The notes: generated by a model not told the origin, from the sequence alone. 41,348 nucleotides of DNA from Deltaproteobacteria bacterium (GCA_019310785.1 JAFDDR010000004.1:1-41348); one strand, 5' to 3'. Numbered from the stretch's first letter, positions 1-9,033 are shown. Made by a program: numbers and translations.

Positions 1-1
1 A

Positions 2-1252
2 AATGTCATGGCCTATCTGCCCATGGCATGGATCGGGGACCACATCTTTTCCTACGGACAGGCCATGGCCTCGGGATTTACCGTCAACTGCCCTGAAAGC
101 ACCGCTACAACCGTTCACGACCAGAAGGAGATCGGACCTACCCATATCTTTGCGCCCCCCCGTATATGGGAGAATATCCTGACCCAGATCATGATCAAGA
201 TTGAGGATTCAGCCTGGATTAAGCGAAAGGCATTTGACTACTTCATGAAGGTGGCCGGCCGGGTTGAGAAAAAGAGGATCGCCAATAAACAGGTTCCGAT
301 TGGTGATAACATTCTTTATCAATTAGGCCGGTTTTTAATTTACGGACCGCTGGTAGATAACCTCGGCATGAGCAAACTAAAGGTTGCTTACACTGCCGGC
401 GAGGCCATCGGGCCTGAGATATTCGAGTTCTACAGGTCCCTCGGGATCAACCTGAAACAGCTCTACGGCATGACCGAGAGCTGTGCATATGTATCCATGC
501 AAAAAGACGGGGAGATCGACAATGAGAGCGTGGGTCCCCCGGCCCCCGGGGTGGAGATAAAGATATCGGAAAGGGGCGAGGTTCTGTACAAAGGCCCCGG
601 GAATTTCGTCGGCTACTTCAAGAACCCGGAGGCCACTGCCGAGACCATTGAAGACGGGTGGCTCCTTTCCGGTGATGCCGGTTACATGACGGAACAGGGG
701 CATCTCAAGATTATAGACAGGGCCAAGGATGTGAGCAAATTGAATGACGGGACCATTTTCGCGCCCAAATATATAGAAAACAAGCTCAAATTCAGCCCGT
801 ATATCAAGGAAGCGGTGGCCCACGGAATGGATAGGGATTATGTAGGAGTGTTTATTGATATTGATTACGGTGCCGTGGCAAACTGGGCCGAAAGACGGCA
901 CATAGCCTTTACGAGTTACACGGATCTTGCCCAGAAGCCCCCTGTATATGAACTAATCCGTGAAGCAATTATTAAAGTCAACAAGAGCCTGTGCGATGAT
1001 CCCAGGCTCAAGAATTCACAGATCAAAAGTTATCTCCTGTTTCACAAGGAACTGAACCCTGATGACGGTGAAATTACCCGCACCCGGAAGGTAAGGAGGA
1101 AGTTCATCGCAGAAAAATATGGCAACCTCATAGAGGCCCTTTACACACCAGGACAGGACAGTGTGGACGTGGAAGCCACATTTACTTACGAAGATGGCCG
1201 TACCACCACCATGAAGGCCAATCTTAAGGTCAGTGACGTTGAAACATTTTAA
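2..1252 (+). CDS. AMP-forming acyl-CoA synthetase (5' end outside window)
   Basis: This is the C-terminal 416 residues of an ANL-superfamily acid:CoA ligase, which activates a carboxylic acid to its acyl-CoA through an acyl-AMP. The frame is open to the window edge, so the start is missing; the ATG at position 8 falls inside a conserved region (AYLPMAW) and is not the start. Visible motifs are YGMTES (adenine binding), GWLLSGDAGY and the hinge region IDRAKDVSKLNDG, followed by the small C-terminal domain. The long linker around the hinge and the C-terminal extension resemble long-chain (FadD15/FACS-type) ligases rather than acetyl-CoA synthetase. It lies 15 bp before livG of a Liv-type importer, so it probably activates the imported acid. 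The exact substrate cannot be read from the sequence. Confidence 0.9.
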   Translation, partial: NVMAYLPMAWIGDHIFSYGQAMASGFTVNCPESTATTVHDQKEIGPTHIFAPPRIWENILTQIMIKIEDSAWIKRKAFDYFMKVAGRVEKKRIANKQVPIGDNILYQLGRFLIYGPLVDNLGMSKLKVAYTAGEAIGPEIFEFYRSLGINLKQLYGMTESCAYVSMQKDGEIDNESVGPPAPGVEIKISERGEVLYKGPGNFVGYFKNPEATAETIEDGWLLSGDAGYMTEQGHLKIIDRAKDVSKLNDGTIFAPKYIENKLKFSPYIKEAVAHGMDRDYVGVFIDIDYGAVANWAERRHIAFTSYTDLAQKPPVYELIREAIIKVNKSLCDDPRLKNSQIKSYLLFHKELNPDDGEITRTRKVRRKFIAEKYGNLIEALYTPGQDSVDVEATFTYEDGRTTTMKANLKVSDVETF

Positions 1253-1267
1253 TGGAGAAGAAAGGCC

Positions 1268-2081
1268 ATGAATGAAAAAAAAGAACCCATACTTCGTGCG
1301 GAAAATATCAGCATTAGCTTTGGCGGCCTGAAGGCCTTGGATGATGTCAGTCTGGACATCTACCCTGGCGAGATTTTTGCCATTATAGGCCCGAACGGGG
1401 CCGGCAAGACAACCATGCTGAACGTGCTCAACGGGTTTTATAAACACGATGAGGGCAGACTCATTTTTGAAGGCAAAAAACGACCCAGAAGCATGAAACC
1501 TGACGCGATTGCGGCCATGGGAATCGCCAGAACATTTCAGAATCTGGCAATCTTCACCGGGATGTCCGCCCTTGGAAACATAATGGTGGGTCGGACAATG
1601 ATGATGCATTCCAACATTTTGTCGGACAATGATGATGCATTCCAACATTTTTTCCCAGGCCCTCTACTGGGGATTCAGCCGGAACGAGGAGATCGAGCAT
1701 AGAAAGGCCGTGGAGCGGATCATAGATTTTCTTCAGATCGAAAATATTCGAAGGACACCCGCCGGCATGCTCCCGTACGGACTGAGGAAAAGGGTTGAAT
1801 TGGCAAGGGCCTTAGCCGCGGAGCCCAAGCTCCTTCTCTTAGATGAACCCATGGCAGGCATGAACCTTGAAGAGAAAGAGGACATCGCCAGGTTCGTTCT
1901 GGATGCCAATGAAGAATTGGGTTACACCATCGCCCTTATCGAGCATGATATGGGGGTGGTGATGGATATCTGCGACCGGATCATGGTCCTGGATTTCGGG
2001 AAAAAGATCGCAGAAGGGACCCCTGATGAGATTAAGGCAAATTCCAAGGTGATCAAGGCCTATTTAGGGGAGTCAGGATGA
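1268..2081 (+). pseudogene. livG: LivG-type ABC ATPase, frameshifted by a 31-bp tandem duplication
   Basis: This encodes the first ATPase of a branched-chain-amino-acid-type (HAAT) importer. The first part holds Walker A GPNGAGKTT and the family's ARTFQNLAIF segment; the second part, in the +1 frame, holds a signature-like YGLRKRVELARAL, Walker B LLLLDEP and the H-loop IEHDM. The frames change exactly where a 31-bp block (1590-1620) is repeated perfectly (1621-1651). Removing one copy gives one continuous 260-residue protein, the normal LivG size. As written, translation from ATG 1268 (SD GAAAGG) runs into a stop at 1702. The rest of the operon is intact, so this is either a recent mutation, a reversible slippage state, or an assembly or sequencing error. 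Confidence 0.9.
1590..1651. repeat. Perfect 31-bp tandem duplication inside livG
   Basis: Two adjacent identical 31-bp copies, 1590-1620 and 1621-1651, each begin GTCGGACAATGATG and end AACATTTT. Since 31 is 10 codons plus 1 base, the extra copy shifts the livG frame by +1. Confidence 0.97.
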
Positions 2082-2137
2082 TAAGGCACTTTAGATCACT
2101 TTAGTCACTTATCAATTATATCTTAAGGAGTATCTCT

Positions 2138-3025
2138 ATGACCTTTTTCTTCGAAGTACTGATTACCGGGCTTATGGTGGGTATCATGTATTCCCTTATT
2201 GCCCTTGGCTTTGCCCTGATTTTCAAGGCGTCCGATGTCTTTAATATGGCCCAGGGCGCAATGAGCCTTTTTGCAGGCCTTGCCCTTGTCGGTTTCCTTG
2301 AGCAGTATATGCACCTGCCATTATGGCTTGCCCTCCTCTGTACTGTGGCTATCATGGCCATCTGGGCATACCTTATCGTATTTGTTATCCTTAAACCCCT
2401 TGTGAACCGTCCCCCGCTCATGCTCTTTATGGCCACATTCGGCGTCATGTACCTTATGGAGGGGATAGGACAGTCCATCTATGGAACCCAGGCAAAAGGT
2501 CTGAACATTGGTATCCCGGATAACTCCTTTGAAGTGGGCGGAATCTTTATGAGTTCCTTTGACCTGTTTTTTGCAGGTGTCGCAGCAGTACTCGTGGCCG
2601 CACTCATCTGGTTTTTTCAAAAGACAAGAAACGGGAGGGCCCTTCGGGCCGTGTCCGACGACCATGAAGCTGCCCTGTCCGTTGGCATCCCCCTTTTAAA
2701 GGCATGGTACTTAACATGGGTCATTGCAGGGGTGGTTGCCACTGTGGCGGGAGTGGCCTGGGGGACCCGTCTCGGGGTCCAGTTCAGCCTTTCTTATATC
2801 GCCTTTAAGGCATTGCCGGTGCTCATCATCGGCGGAATTGACAGTATCCCCGGGGCCATAATCGCGGGACTCATTGTGGGGGCCGGGGAAAATTTGGGTG
2901 AGGTCTTCCTCGGACCATACGTGGGGGGAGGTATTCAAACATTCTTCCCCTATCTCTTAGCCCTGATTGTACTTTATTTCAAGCCTTACGGTCTCTTCGG
3001 AAAAGAGATTGTTGAGAGGGTTTAA
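2138..3025 (+). CDS. livH: LivH-type ABC importer permease
   Basis: This 295-residue polytopic membrane protein belongs to the LivH branch of the branched-chain amino acid (HAAT) permeases. It is strongly hydrophobic, with about eight membrane segments, and shows the family N-terminus (ITGLMVGIMYSLIALGFALI) and the EAA-like cytoplasmic loop RALRAVSDDHEAALSVGI that docks to the ATPases. The SD TAAGGAG lies 7 nt before ATG 2138. It follows livG by 56 bp and precedes livM in the standard order. Transported solute is unknown; homologues in anaerobes next to CoA ligases often carry aromatic or branched acids rather than amino acids, which is an inference here. Confidence 0.93.
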   Translation: MTFFFEVLITGLMVGIMYSLIALGFALIFKASDVFNMAQGAMSLFAGLALVGFLEQYMHLPLWLALLCTVAIMAIWAYLIVFVILKPLVNRPPLMLFMATFGVMYLMEGIGQSIYGTQAKGLNIGIPDNSFEVGGIFMSSFDLFFAGVAAVLVAALIWFFQKTRNGRALRAVSDDHEAALSVGIPLLKAWYLTWVIAGVVATVAGVAWGTRLGVQFSLSYIAFKALPVLIIGGIDSIPGAIIAGLIVGAGENLGEVFLGPYVGGGIQTFFPYLLALIVLYFKPYGLFGKEIVERV

Positions 3026-3048
3026 ACGTAACAAAGCGGAGCGAGCCT

Positions 3049-4107
3049 ATGTTTTATAGAGAATGCGGTAATTTTAAAGACAGTTATGCGAGTGACATGG
3101 CAATCTTCCCTATTCCTTTGGACAGGTGGGGATTTATCATTATGCTTTTTCTGGCATTTGTCATTGTTCCTTTGTTTGCCAGCGAGTACCTGATCACCAA
3201 CATCATCATCCCCTTTTACTGTTTTGCCCTTTCCGCCTTCGGGCTCAATGTATTGGCCGGATACGCCGGCCAGATCTCCTTGGGGCACGCCGCCTTTATG
3301 GCCGTGGGGGCTTATTCGTCATTCATCCTTTACGGCCGGTACGGTATCCCCCTCATGCCGAGCATATTAGGCGCCGGAGTTGTTACAGCAATCGTTGGGA
3401 CCTTTTTCGGCCTCCCCTCTCTCAGGATCAAGGGTTTTTATCTGGCAATCGCCACGTTGGCCTCCCAGTTTATCATCGAATGGGTAATCGTGCATGTGCA
3501 TTGGATCAGCGGCGGAGTTTTCGGAACCATTGAGGCGCCTAACATGTTCATCTTTGGATGGGAATTAGACACGGCCGTTAAGAAATATTACTTTGCCCTA
3601 TGCATAACGGTCTTACTTATGACCATTGGCAAGAATTTAGTGCGCGGTCAGTTGGGACGGAACTGGATGGCCATTCGTGATGTGGACTATGCCGCTGAGA
3701 TAATCGGTGTCAACCTCTACCGTGATAAATTAACCGCCTTTGCCGTGAGCACCTTTTATGCGGGGGTGGCCGGTGCTTTAATAGCTTTCTGTTATGTAGG
3801 AGTCGCAAATATTGAAGAATTCAACGTCATGACCTCTTTTGCCCTTGTGGGCATGATCATCATCGGGGGCCTGGGAACGGTTCTTGGTTCATTTTTCGGG
3901 GCCGGGTTTTTTGTCATATTGCCTATAGCCATTAACCACTTCCTGGGGACCTTTATGGAAGTGGTGCCCGCTGATATACTTTCCAATATTGAATCCATTG
4001 TCTTTGGAGGCCTGATTGTCTTCTTTCTTATTGTGGAACCTTACGGCATGGCCAGGCTCTGGCATACCATTAAAGATAAGATGCGGCTATGGCCGTTTCC
4101 GTATTAG
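3049..4107 (+). CDS. livM: LivM-type ABC importer permease
   Basis: This is the second permease of the importer, 352 residues with about nine to ten hydrophobic segments. The LivM hallmark LNVLAGYAGQISLGHAAF is present near residues 65-85, as is the ATPase-contact loop GRNWMAIRDVDYAAEIIG. The N-terminus carries about 30 polar residues before the first membrane segment; ATG 3049 has a modest SD (GGAGCG). It follows livH by 23 bp and is presumably co-transcribed. It pairs with LivH to form the transmembrane channel. Confidence 0.93.
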   Translation: MFYRECGNFKDSYASDMAIFPIPLDRWGFIIMLFLAFVIVPLFASEYLITNIIIPFYCFALSAFGLNVLAGYAGQISLGHAAFMAVGAYSSFILYGRYGIPLMPSILGAGVVTAIVGTFFGLPSLRIKGFYLAIATLASQFIIEWVIVHVHWISGGVFGTIEAPNMFIFGWELDTAVKKYYFALCITVLLMTIGKNLVRGQLGRNWMAIRDVDYAAEIIGVNLYRDKLTAFAVSTFYAGVAGALIAFCYVGVANIEEFNVMTSFALVGMIIIGGLGTVLGSFFGAGFFVILPIAINHFLGTFMEVVPADILSNIESIVFGGLIVFFLIVEPYGMARLWHTIKDKMRLWPFPY

Positions 4108-4297
4108 AAAACACATGGGCTTCGCCCAATTTGGAGTACTGGAGTAATGGAGAATTGGAGTGATGGGTTTATGGGAACAGAATTAGTTTTTTCGTATAAC
4201 TTGGACTCAAAATTAAATGCAATATCGATAGTATGTTGTAGATTTTCCGGGAATGTCATTTAACCATTAACCACCAAAGAAAAGGAGGAACTTTACT

Positions 4298-5647
4298 ATG
4301 GGACGAAAAATTATTTTTAGCCTTTTTGTTTTGGTTTTAGCGGCAAGTTTTGTCATGGTGTCTGGTTCGGCGATGGCTGCCGAGAAAAAAAAGGAGGGGC
4401 CGACCCAGTTTGTCGGGATCCTGGCATACAGAACCGGCCCCTTTGCCGCTGGTGGAAGCGGGTTCAGCAGCGGGATGGAAGACTTTATGGAATTGAGCAA
4501 CTTAAGAGGTGGGCCCAATGGAATCAAATATAAATTTGAGGAATGTGAAACGGCCTATAATACCGCCCGGGGTGTTGAGTGCTACAACCGTCTTAAGGCC
4601 AACATGACTTTTGTTCATCCCCTGAGCACAGGTATTACCTACGCCCTGATCCCCAAGGGGACAAAAGACCATATTGCCGTTATTTCAAGCGGTTATGGTC
4701 GAGCCGATGCCTCTGATGGACGGGTCTTTCCCTGGGTCTTTACATTGCCCACCAATTACTGGTCCCAGAATACCACGAAGATAAAATTCATTGCCATGCA
4801 AGAGGGTTGGGATGGTAAGGACATGTCCACTATCGGTAAGTATCTTAAAGGAAAAAAGATCGCCAATCTGCACATAGACGTTCCCTACGGCCAGGAGACT
4901 AAACCGGTACTGGATGCCATGGCCAAGAAATTTGGGTTTACAGTAAGGCACTTCCCCGTACCCTGGCCCGGCATTGACCAGAAGGCCCAGTGGATGGACA
5001 TCGTTAGGAGATACAAGGCAGACTGGGTCATCAACCGGAACTGGGGCGTCTCATGCACCGTTCCGCTTAAAGAGGCTGCCAGGCTCAAATTCCCCAGGGA
5101 AAAGATCATTGGTGTCTGGTGGTGCGGGTCTGAGGAGGACGTTCTTCCGGCCGGACCTGCGGCCAAGGGTTACTACAGCACCAACTGGCATGGTGTGGGG
5201 CAGGATTTCCCTGTTTTAAAGGAGATTATCGATAAAGTTTACGGCAAGATGAAAGGGCATATCGCATTCACGCGGGTAGGCTCAGTTTACCATAACAGAG
5301 GAATTTATGCAGGAATCGTTAACGAGGAGGCCATCCTGACAGCGCATAAGAAGTTCGGGGTCAAGGTGCTTACCGGAGACGAAATCCGATGGGGTTTTGA
5401 GCACTTGAATATAACCAAAGAGAGGATCAAAGAGATCGGCGCAGAGGGGTTTATGCAGCCATTGAAAATCACTTGTGAAGATCACGAGGGTGGTGGAAAC
5501 GTCTTCTACCAGCAATGGGATGGCTCGAAGTGGGTTAATACAGGGATTGTGATTGAGCCCATGAAAAAATTCATCAGGGGTATGATCGAAGAATCTGCTG
5601 CCAAGTATGCCAAAGAGAAAAAGATCACACCGAGAGATTGTAAATAA
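4298..5647 (+). CDS. livK: Periplasmic solute-binding protein of the Liv-type importer
   Basis: This 449-residue type I periplasmic binding protein captures the solute for the LivHMGF importer. A clear signal peptide is visible (MGRK, then a hydrophobic core to about residue 25, cleavage near SAMA-A), followed by GPTQFVGILAYRTGPFAAGG, the usual first strand and ligand loop. It is longer than E. coli LivK (about 370 residues), typical of the aromatic/short-chain-acid binding subgroup. A strong SD (AAAGGAGG) precedes ATG 4298. The 190-bp gap to livM contains a short hairpin (4116-4128, TGGGC-TTC-GCCCA) and several TGGAGTA-like direct repeats, so livK may have its own transcript level. A strong hairpin follows the gene. 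Confidence 0.9.
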   Translation: MGRKIIFSLFVLVLAASFVMVSGSAMAAEKKKEGPTQFVGILAYRTGPFAAGGSGFSSGMEDFMELSNLRGGPNGIKYKFEECETAYNTARGVECYNRLKANMTFVHPLSTGITYALIPKGTKDHIAVISSGYGRADASDGRVFPWVFTLPTNYWSQNTTKIKFIAMQEGWDGKDMSTIGKYLKGKKIANLHIDVPYGQETKPVLDAMAKKFGFTVRHFPVPWPGIDQKAQWMDIVRRYKADWVINRNWGVSCTVPLKEAARLKFPREKIIGVWWCGSEEDVLPAGPAAKGYYSTNWHGVGQDFPVLKEIIDKVYGKMKGHIAFTRVGSVYHNRGIYAGIVNEEAILTAHKKFGVKVLTGDEIRWGFEHLNITKERIKEIGAEGFMQPLKITCEDHEGGGNVFYQQWDGSKWVNTGIVIEPMKKFIRGMIEESAAKYAKEKKITPRDCK

Positions 5648-5664
5648 TAACTAATGATTAGACC

Positions 5665-5692
5665 GGTAAGGGAGCATTAGTGCTCCCTTACC
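5665..5692 (+). terminator. Strong hairpin after livK
   Basis: GGTAAGGGAGCA pairs perfectly with TGCTCCCTTACC around a 4-nt loop (TTAG), 18 nt after the livK stop. The following bases are CTTCTTC rather than a pure T-run. A weaker second hairpin (GGGAA 5708-5712 / TTCCC 5722-5726) is directly followed by seven Ts. Together they could terminate or attenuate transcription between livK and livF, or stabilise the livK transcript. Confidence 0.65.
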
Positions 5693-5793
5693 CTTCTTCA
5701 AAAAATGGGGAATGGAAACTCTTCCCTTTTTTTCAATACATTTTTTTCTCCTTAAGAAAAATATGGGAGATAAGTCGGGGGTGAAAGGTTATC

Positions 5794-6609
5794 ATGGCCA
5801 CAGAGCAACAGCCATTACTCAAGGTCAATAACATTGAGGTCATTTACGAGCACGTCATACTTGTCCTGAAAGGGGTCTCTCTGAATGTATATGAAGGTCA
5901 GATCGCATCTCTTCTCGGTGCCAATGGCGCCGGTAAAAGCACGACCCTGAAAGCGATTTCCAACCTTGTAAAGGCCGAGCGTGGCGAGGTGACCAAGGGG
6001 ACAGTGGAATTTGACGGTAAGCGGGTCGATAAGCTGTTTGCGCCTGCACTTGTGAAAATGGGCGTCATCCAGATAATGGAGGGAAGGCATACATTTGAGC
6101 ATCTAAGCGTTGAGGATGATCTCCTCACGGGCGCATATACAAGGGGTCGAGACAAAAAAGGGATTAAAGAGGCCCTGGAGAAAGTCTATACTTATTTCCC
6201 CCGCCTCAAGGAACGCCGCAGTGCCAAGACCGGATATATTTCCGGGGGTGAGATGCAGATGTGCGCAATCGGACGTGGCCTCATGGCAAAGCCCAGGATC
6301 ATGCTTTTGGATGAACCCTCCATGGGATTAGCGCCCCTGCTTGTGGAGGAGATATTCAGCATCATCCGGCGTCTCAATCAGGAAGAAAAGGTGGGCATGC
6401 TCTTAGCCGAACAGAATGCGGCCATGGCCCTCAATTATGCTGAGTACGGATACGTTATGGAGAATGGCCGGGTGGTCCTGGATGGGGAGGCTGAGACCCT
6501 CAAGGACAATGCCGATGTCAAGGAGTTCTACTTAGGGCTGACTGCCGTGGGAAAGAAGAGTTACAGGGATGTGAAGCATTATCACAGGAGGAAACGCTGG
6601 CTGGCGTAG
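5794..6609 (+). CDS. livF: LivF-type ABC importer ATPase
   Basis: This is the second ATPase of the Liv-type importer, 271 residues. Walker A is GANGAGKST, the signature ISGGEMQMCAIGRGL, Walker B IMLLDEPSMGLAP, and the H-loop is replaced by the LivF-typical LLAEQNAAMAL. The protein is about 30 residues longer than E. coli LivF because of a C-terminal basic tail (KSYRDVKHYHRRKRW). ATG 5794 is preceded by GTGAAAGG. It sits 146 bp after livK, beyond the hairpins, and completes the G-H-M-K-F set. Because livG is frameshifted, LivF is the only intact ATPase of the system as sequenced. Confidence 0.93.
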   Translation: MATEQQPLLKVNNIEVIYEHVILVLKGVSLNVYEGQIASLLGANGAGKSTTLKAISNLVKAERGEVTKGTVEFDGKRVDKLFAPALVKMGVIQIMEGRHTFEHLSVEDDLLTGAYTRGRDKKGIKEALEKVYTYFPRLKERRSAKTGYISGGEMQMCAIGRGLMAKPRIMLLDEPSMGLAPLLVEEIFSIIRRLNQEEKVGMLLAEQNAAMALNYAEYGYVMENGRVVLDGEAETLKDNADVKEFYLGLTAVGKKSYRDVKHYHRRKRWLA

Positions 6610-6618
6610 AAATACGAT

Positions 6619-7386
6619 TTATGACTGTCGATTGTTGATTGACGATTGAAAAACAGTTACATTCCTTGCCTTCATTCCTTTCAGAATTCTTCGTGTGATT
6701 GCCGGAGCTTTCCCTGGTTGAATGTTTTTACGCTTCACAGACTCATCTATCATTAAACGGGCCTCATCAAGGGAGATAAGGCTTTCACTTCCATAAAAGG
6801 AGTACCGCCTTTTCTCATGGGAAGAGAAATGCCTTTTTTCTATCCTTTTTTTGCAGTCGTTCTCCACAATCTGTGAAAGCGCCTTTATATTTATCTTATT
6901 AAAATTCCGTCTTACACCTCTTATTGTGTTTTCCAGTTCCTTTGAAAACTTTATTGTTAGAAGCCCGTTTACAAAGATCCCTCCCATGGCATTATATTCC
7001 TTGGTGAATACAGGTAACAAAAGCTTTCTCCCAACCTTTAAATAATTTTTCACCTCTGAAACAAGTAGATAACGAATTTCCGTACCTTTGGGTCTGTCCC
7101 AGTCGTAAACAAATTTCTTGTTACGTGTGGCAACAAAGACATCAACGTCCTCTATTTCAGAAATCCCTAAATTGATATTCAAAGCACTTCCGTAAATAAC
7201 GGCAAAGGCCACATCACGGCTTTTGTTTACCCTTATTACAAATTCCCATATACTTTCGGAGTCGTTGCCAAATTCCTTGAGCAACCTCAAGACAAAAGCT
7301 ATTGTCTCTTCTGCTGTTTGCCCGGTGTCAACAAAGAACCTGTAATCAGGTTCAATGAATACCGGTTTTGGATAATCTGCACTCAT
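6619..7386 (-). CDS. Orphan nucleotidyltransferase-fold protein
   Basis: This 255-residue soluble protein has a segment AVIYGSALNINLGISEIEDV followed by DVFVATRN. The GS...D-x-D pattern is that of DNA-polymerase-beta-like (MNT-type) nucleotidyltransferases: Gly-Ser near residue 90 and the acidic pair near residue 105. No partner HEPN-type toxin or antitoxin gene is adjacent, and the rest of the protein is not recognised. It is transcribed convergently with livF and ends 9 bp from it; the short gap is made of GATTGACGATTGA-like repeats. The SD is weak (GAAAAG). It could be a stand-alone NTase acting on a small molecule, tRNA or protein; the function is unknown. Confidence 0.6.
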   Translation of the reverse strand: MSADYPKPVFIEPDYRFFVDTGQTAEETIAFVLRLLKEFGNDSESIWEFVIRVNKSRDVAFAVIYGSALNINLGISEIEDVDVFVATRNKKFVYDWDRPKGTEIRYLLVSEVKNYLKVGRKLLLPVFTKEYNAMGGIFVNGLLTIKFSKELENTIRGVRRNFNKINIKALSQIVENDCKKRIEKRHFSSHEKRRYSFYGSESLISLDEARLMIDESVKRKNIQPGKAPAITRRILKGMKARNVTVFQSSINNRQS

Positions 7387-7413
7387 GCTTTTCTATGCTC
7401 TGTTAGCAGTCAT

Positions 7414-7548
7414 AGGAGGCTGTCCGAGAATACGTTTTCATGTCATTTCGACCGAAGGGAGAAATCTAAAACCGGCGCATTTTCAACACAATAAGATTTC
7501 TCGCTACGCTCGAAATGACAACTTTGGTGAGTTTTCCGACAGCCTCCT
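7414..7548. repeat. 135-bp palindromic repeat with AGGAGGCTGTC ends
   Basis: Terminal inverted repeats AGGAGGCTGTCCGAGAA (7414) and its near complement ending AGCCTCCT (7548) enclose an inner inverted repeat: TGTCATTTCGACCGAAGGGA with GAGAAATCT on the left, and AGATTTCTCGCTACGCTCG with AAATGACA on the right. The inner arms match the repeat family seen at 24826, 28992 and 29162. There is no coding capacity. It lies between the nitrilase and the nucleotidyltransferase gene and touches the nitrilase stop codon. Confidence 0.85.
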
Positions 7549-8533
7549 ATCTGGAATTTGATTCATCATGGTTATCAGATATTTCCTGAAAATCAGGCGC
7601 CATCTCCTCGACAATTTTCCGCGGAGACCGGTCAATCCTTAGTCTGAGGATGTCCGGACGTGAATAATGGCCAACCGTGTCAAGCACGTTCTTCTGCCTG
7701 ACAATGGAGCTAAGGTCGATCTCGGCCACGGCCATATCCTCACCTTCCGGCAGTGGCCCGGCTAAGTAAAGACCGTAAGGCGCTACAATACCGGTACACA
7801 TCCCTCCCTTAAGATACTTTTGAAGAGATTCATCCGTAGCAATTTCACTTTTCTGCTTGTCCGTGAGCCAGCCGGTTGCATTGACCACAAATGCACCTGA
7901 TTCCACTGCATGATGTCGGATAGCGGCATCTATCTGTTTGGACATTGAATCTCCTGCCATGGAACCTGGGAAATGGGAGCAGTGAATTTCCTCTCCCTCG
8001 TTTATCAAGGCATAGCGGGCAAGGGGCATGAAATGCTCCCAGCAGATCAGGGCACCTATACGACCAACGGCAGTTTCAAAGACCTTCAATCCGCTACCAT
8101 CCCCCCATCCCCATATCATCCTTTCATGGTATGTGGGCATGATCTTACGGCGTTTTCCCAAGAGAGATCCGTCGGAATCAAAGACAAGCTGAGTATTGTA
8201 CAGGCTGCCCCCTTCCCTCTCATTTACCCCCAGCACCACCACCGTGCCCGACCCCTTTGCGGCCTTCCCCACGGCCTCGGTAACAGGGCCGGGTACATCC
8301 ACGGCCTGGTCATGAAGTTTTCCATGAAGATCGGAAATTACTGCAGGGGGATTAAGCCACGCAAAATAGGGATAGTTGGGGATAAAGGTCTCAGGAAAAA
8401 CGGCTAAACGAATCCCCTCCTCGCCGCATTTTTCAATGTTTTTGATAACCTTTTCAGTAGTACTATCCCGATCAAACAGGACCGGCGATAATTGAATAGC
8501 CGCGACCTTAAATACCTTTTCTTCTCTATTCAT
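7547..8533 (-). CDS. Nitrilase (carbon-nitrogen hydrolase, branch 1)
   Basis: This 328-residue protein hydrolyses a nitrile to a carboxylic acid and ammonia, judged by its close fit to the nitrilase branch of the C-N hydrolase superfamily. The catalytic triad is visible: Glu48 in FPETFIPNYPYF, Lys130 in GKRRKIMPTYHERMIWG and Cys164 in LICWEHFMPLARYAL. The CWExxMPLxRYAL context is typical of true nitrilases rather than amidases. ATG 8533 is chosen because GGGAGGAA lies directly before it; an upstream in-frame ATG at 8548 lacks an SD. The last codons and the stop border a palindromic repeat. It appears monocistronic, unless read together with the nucleotidyltransferase gene downstream. Confidence 0.9.
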   Translation of the reverse strand: MNREEKVFKVAAIQLSPVLFDRDSTTEKVIKNIEKCGEEGIRLAVFPETFIPNYPYFAWLNPPAVISDLHGKLHDQAVDVPGPVTEAVGKAAKGSGTVVVLGVNEREGGSLYNTQLVFDSDGSLLGKRRKIMPTYHERMIWGWGDGSGLKVFETAVGRIGALICWEHFMPLARYALINEGEEIHCSHFPGSMAGDSMSKQIDAAIRHHAVESGAFVVNATGWLTDKQKSEIATDESLQKYLKGGMCTGIVAPYGLYLAGPLPEGEDMAVAEIDLSSIVRQKNVLDTVGHYSRPDILRLRIDRSPRKIVEEMAPDFQEISDNHDESNSR

Positions 8534-8803
8534 TTCCTCCCCCCTCATGTGCTCTTAGTCCCTGTCTTTATGGAATTGCATGCAAAATGGTAACAATTTT
8601 TCCGCCAAGATAAATCTATTTGAACATGAATTGAAAATTGACGATTGAATATTGAAAATTAATTGATTTTTGTGAGACTGCTTCACAATATGTAAGTCTA
8701 ACAGTCCTGTCAAGCAAGAGGCATCCTTGAATCATGCCTTATCCTCTTGACATTATCCCCGAATTCATTAACCCTATTGTTAATAGTAAAGAATCTACGC
8801 GCA

Positions 8804-9033
8804 GAGGACCAGACTTTGGTTATCCCCACAGGGGATTTGCTTTGTTGGAATTTCATTGAACCATTGAAATTCCAAATATCAAATCCCAAATATCAAACAA
8901 ATCACAATGACCAAAATTCGAAAATCCAAACAATGTCTTGTCTTGGAAGACTTTGATCATTGGATATTGGAATTTGGAATTTATTTGTAATTTGGTGCTT
9001 GGAATTTGTATTTTTAGACACAAAAATCCAAGG
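8804..9033. repeat. 230-bp direct repeat, copy A (AT-rich palindrome inside)
   Basis: Nearly identical to 10622-10851, in the same orientation and with the same length. It starts GAGGACCAG...CTTTGGTTATCCCC, contains a 6-bp hairpin ATCCCC-ACA-GGGGAT, then an AT-rich imperfect palindrome (TTCCAAATATCAAATC... against ...TTGGTCATTGGATATTGGAA). A second shared block at 9093-9116 (begins AGGACCAGGTTTTCAATG) lies just before the RBS of the next gene and recurs at 10880-10903. The rest of 8549-9137 holds a GATTGACGATTG-type repeat (8630-8666) and no gene I can support; open frames across it are repeat translations. Confidence 0.9.

Noticed and set aside
377-901. Minus-strand open frames inside the CoA ligase, permease, acs, nuoF and RACo genes
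   Set aside because: They lie wholly within well-supported genes, show no motif or RBS, and are expected shadows of codon bias.
1629-2081. Separate short ABC ATPase gene downstream of livG
   Set aside because: It is the C-terminal half of livG shifted by the 31-bp duplication; it lacks Walker A and has no RBS of its own.
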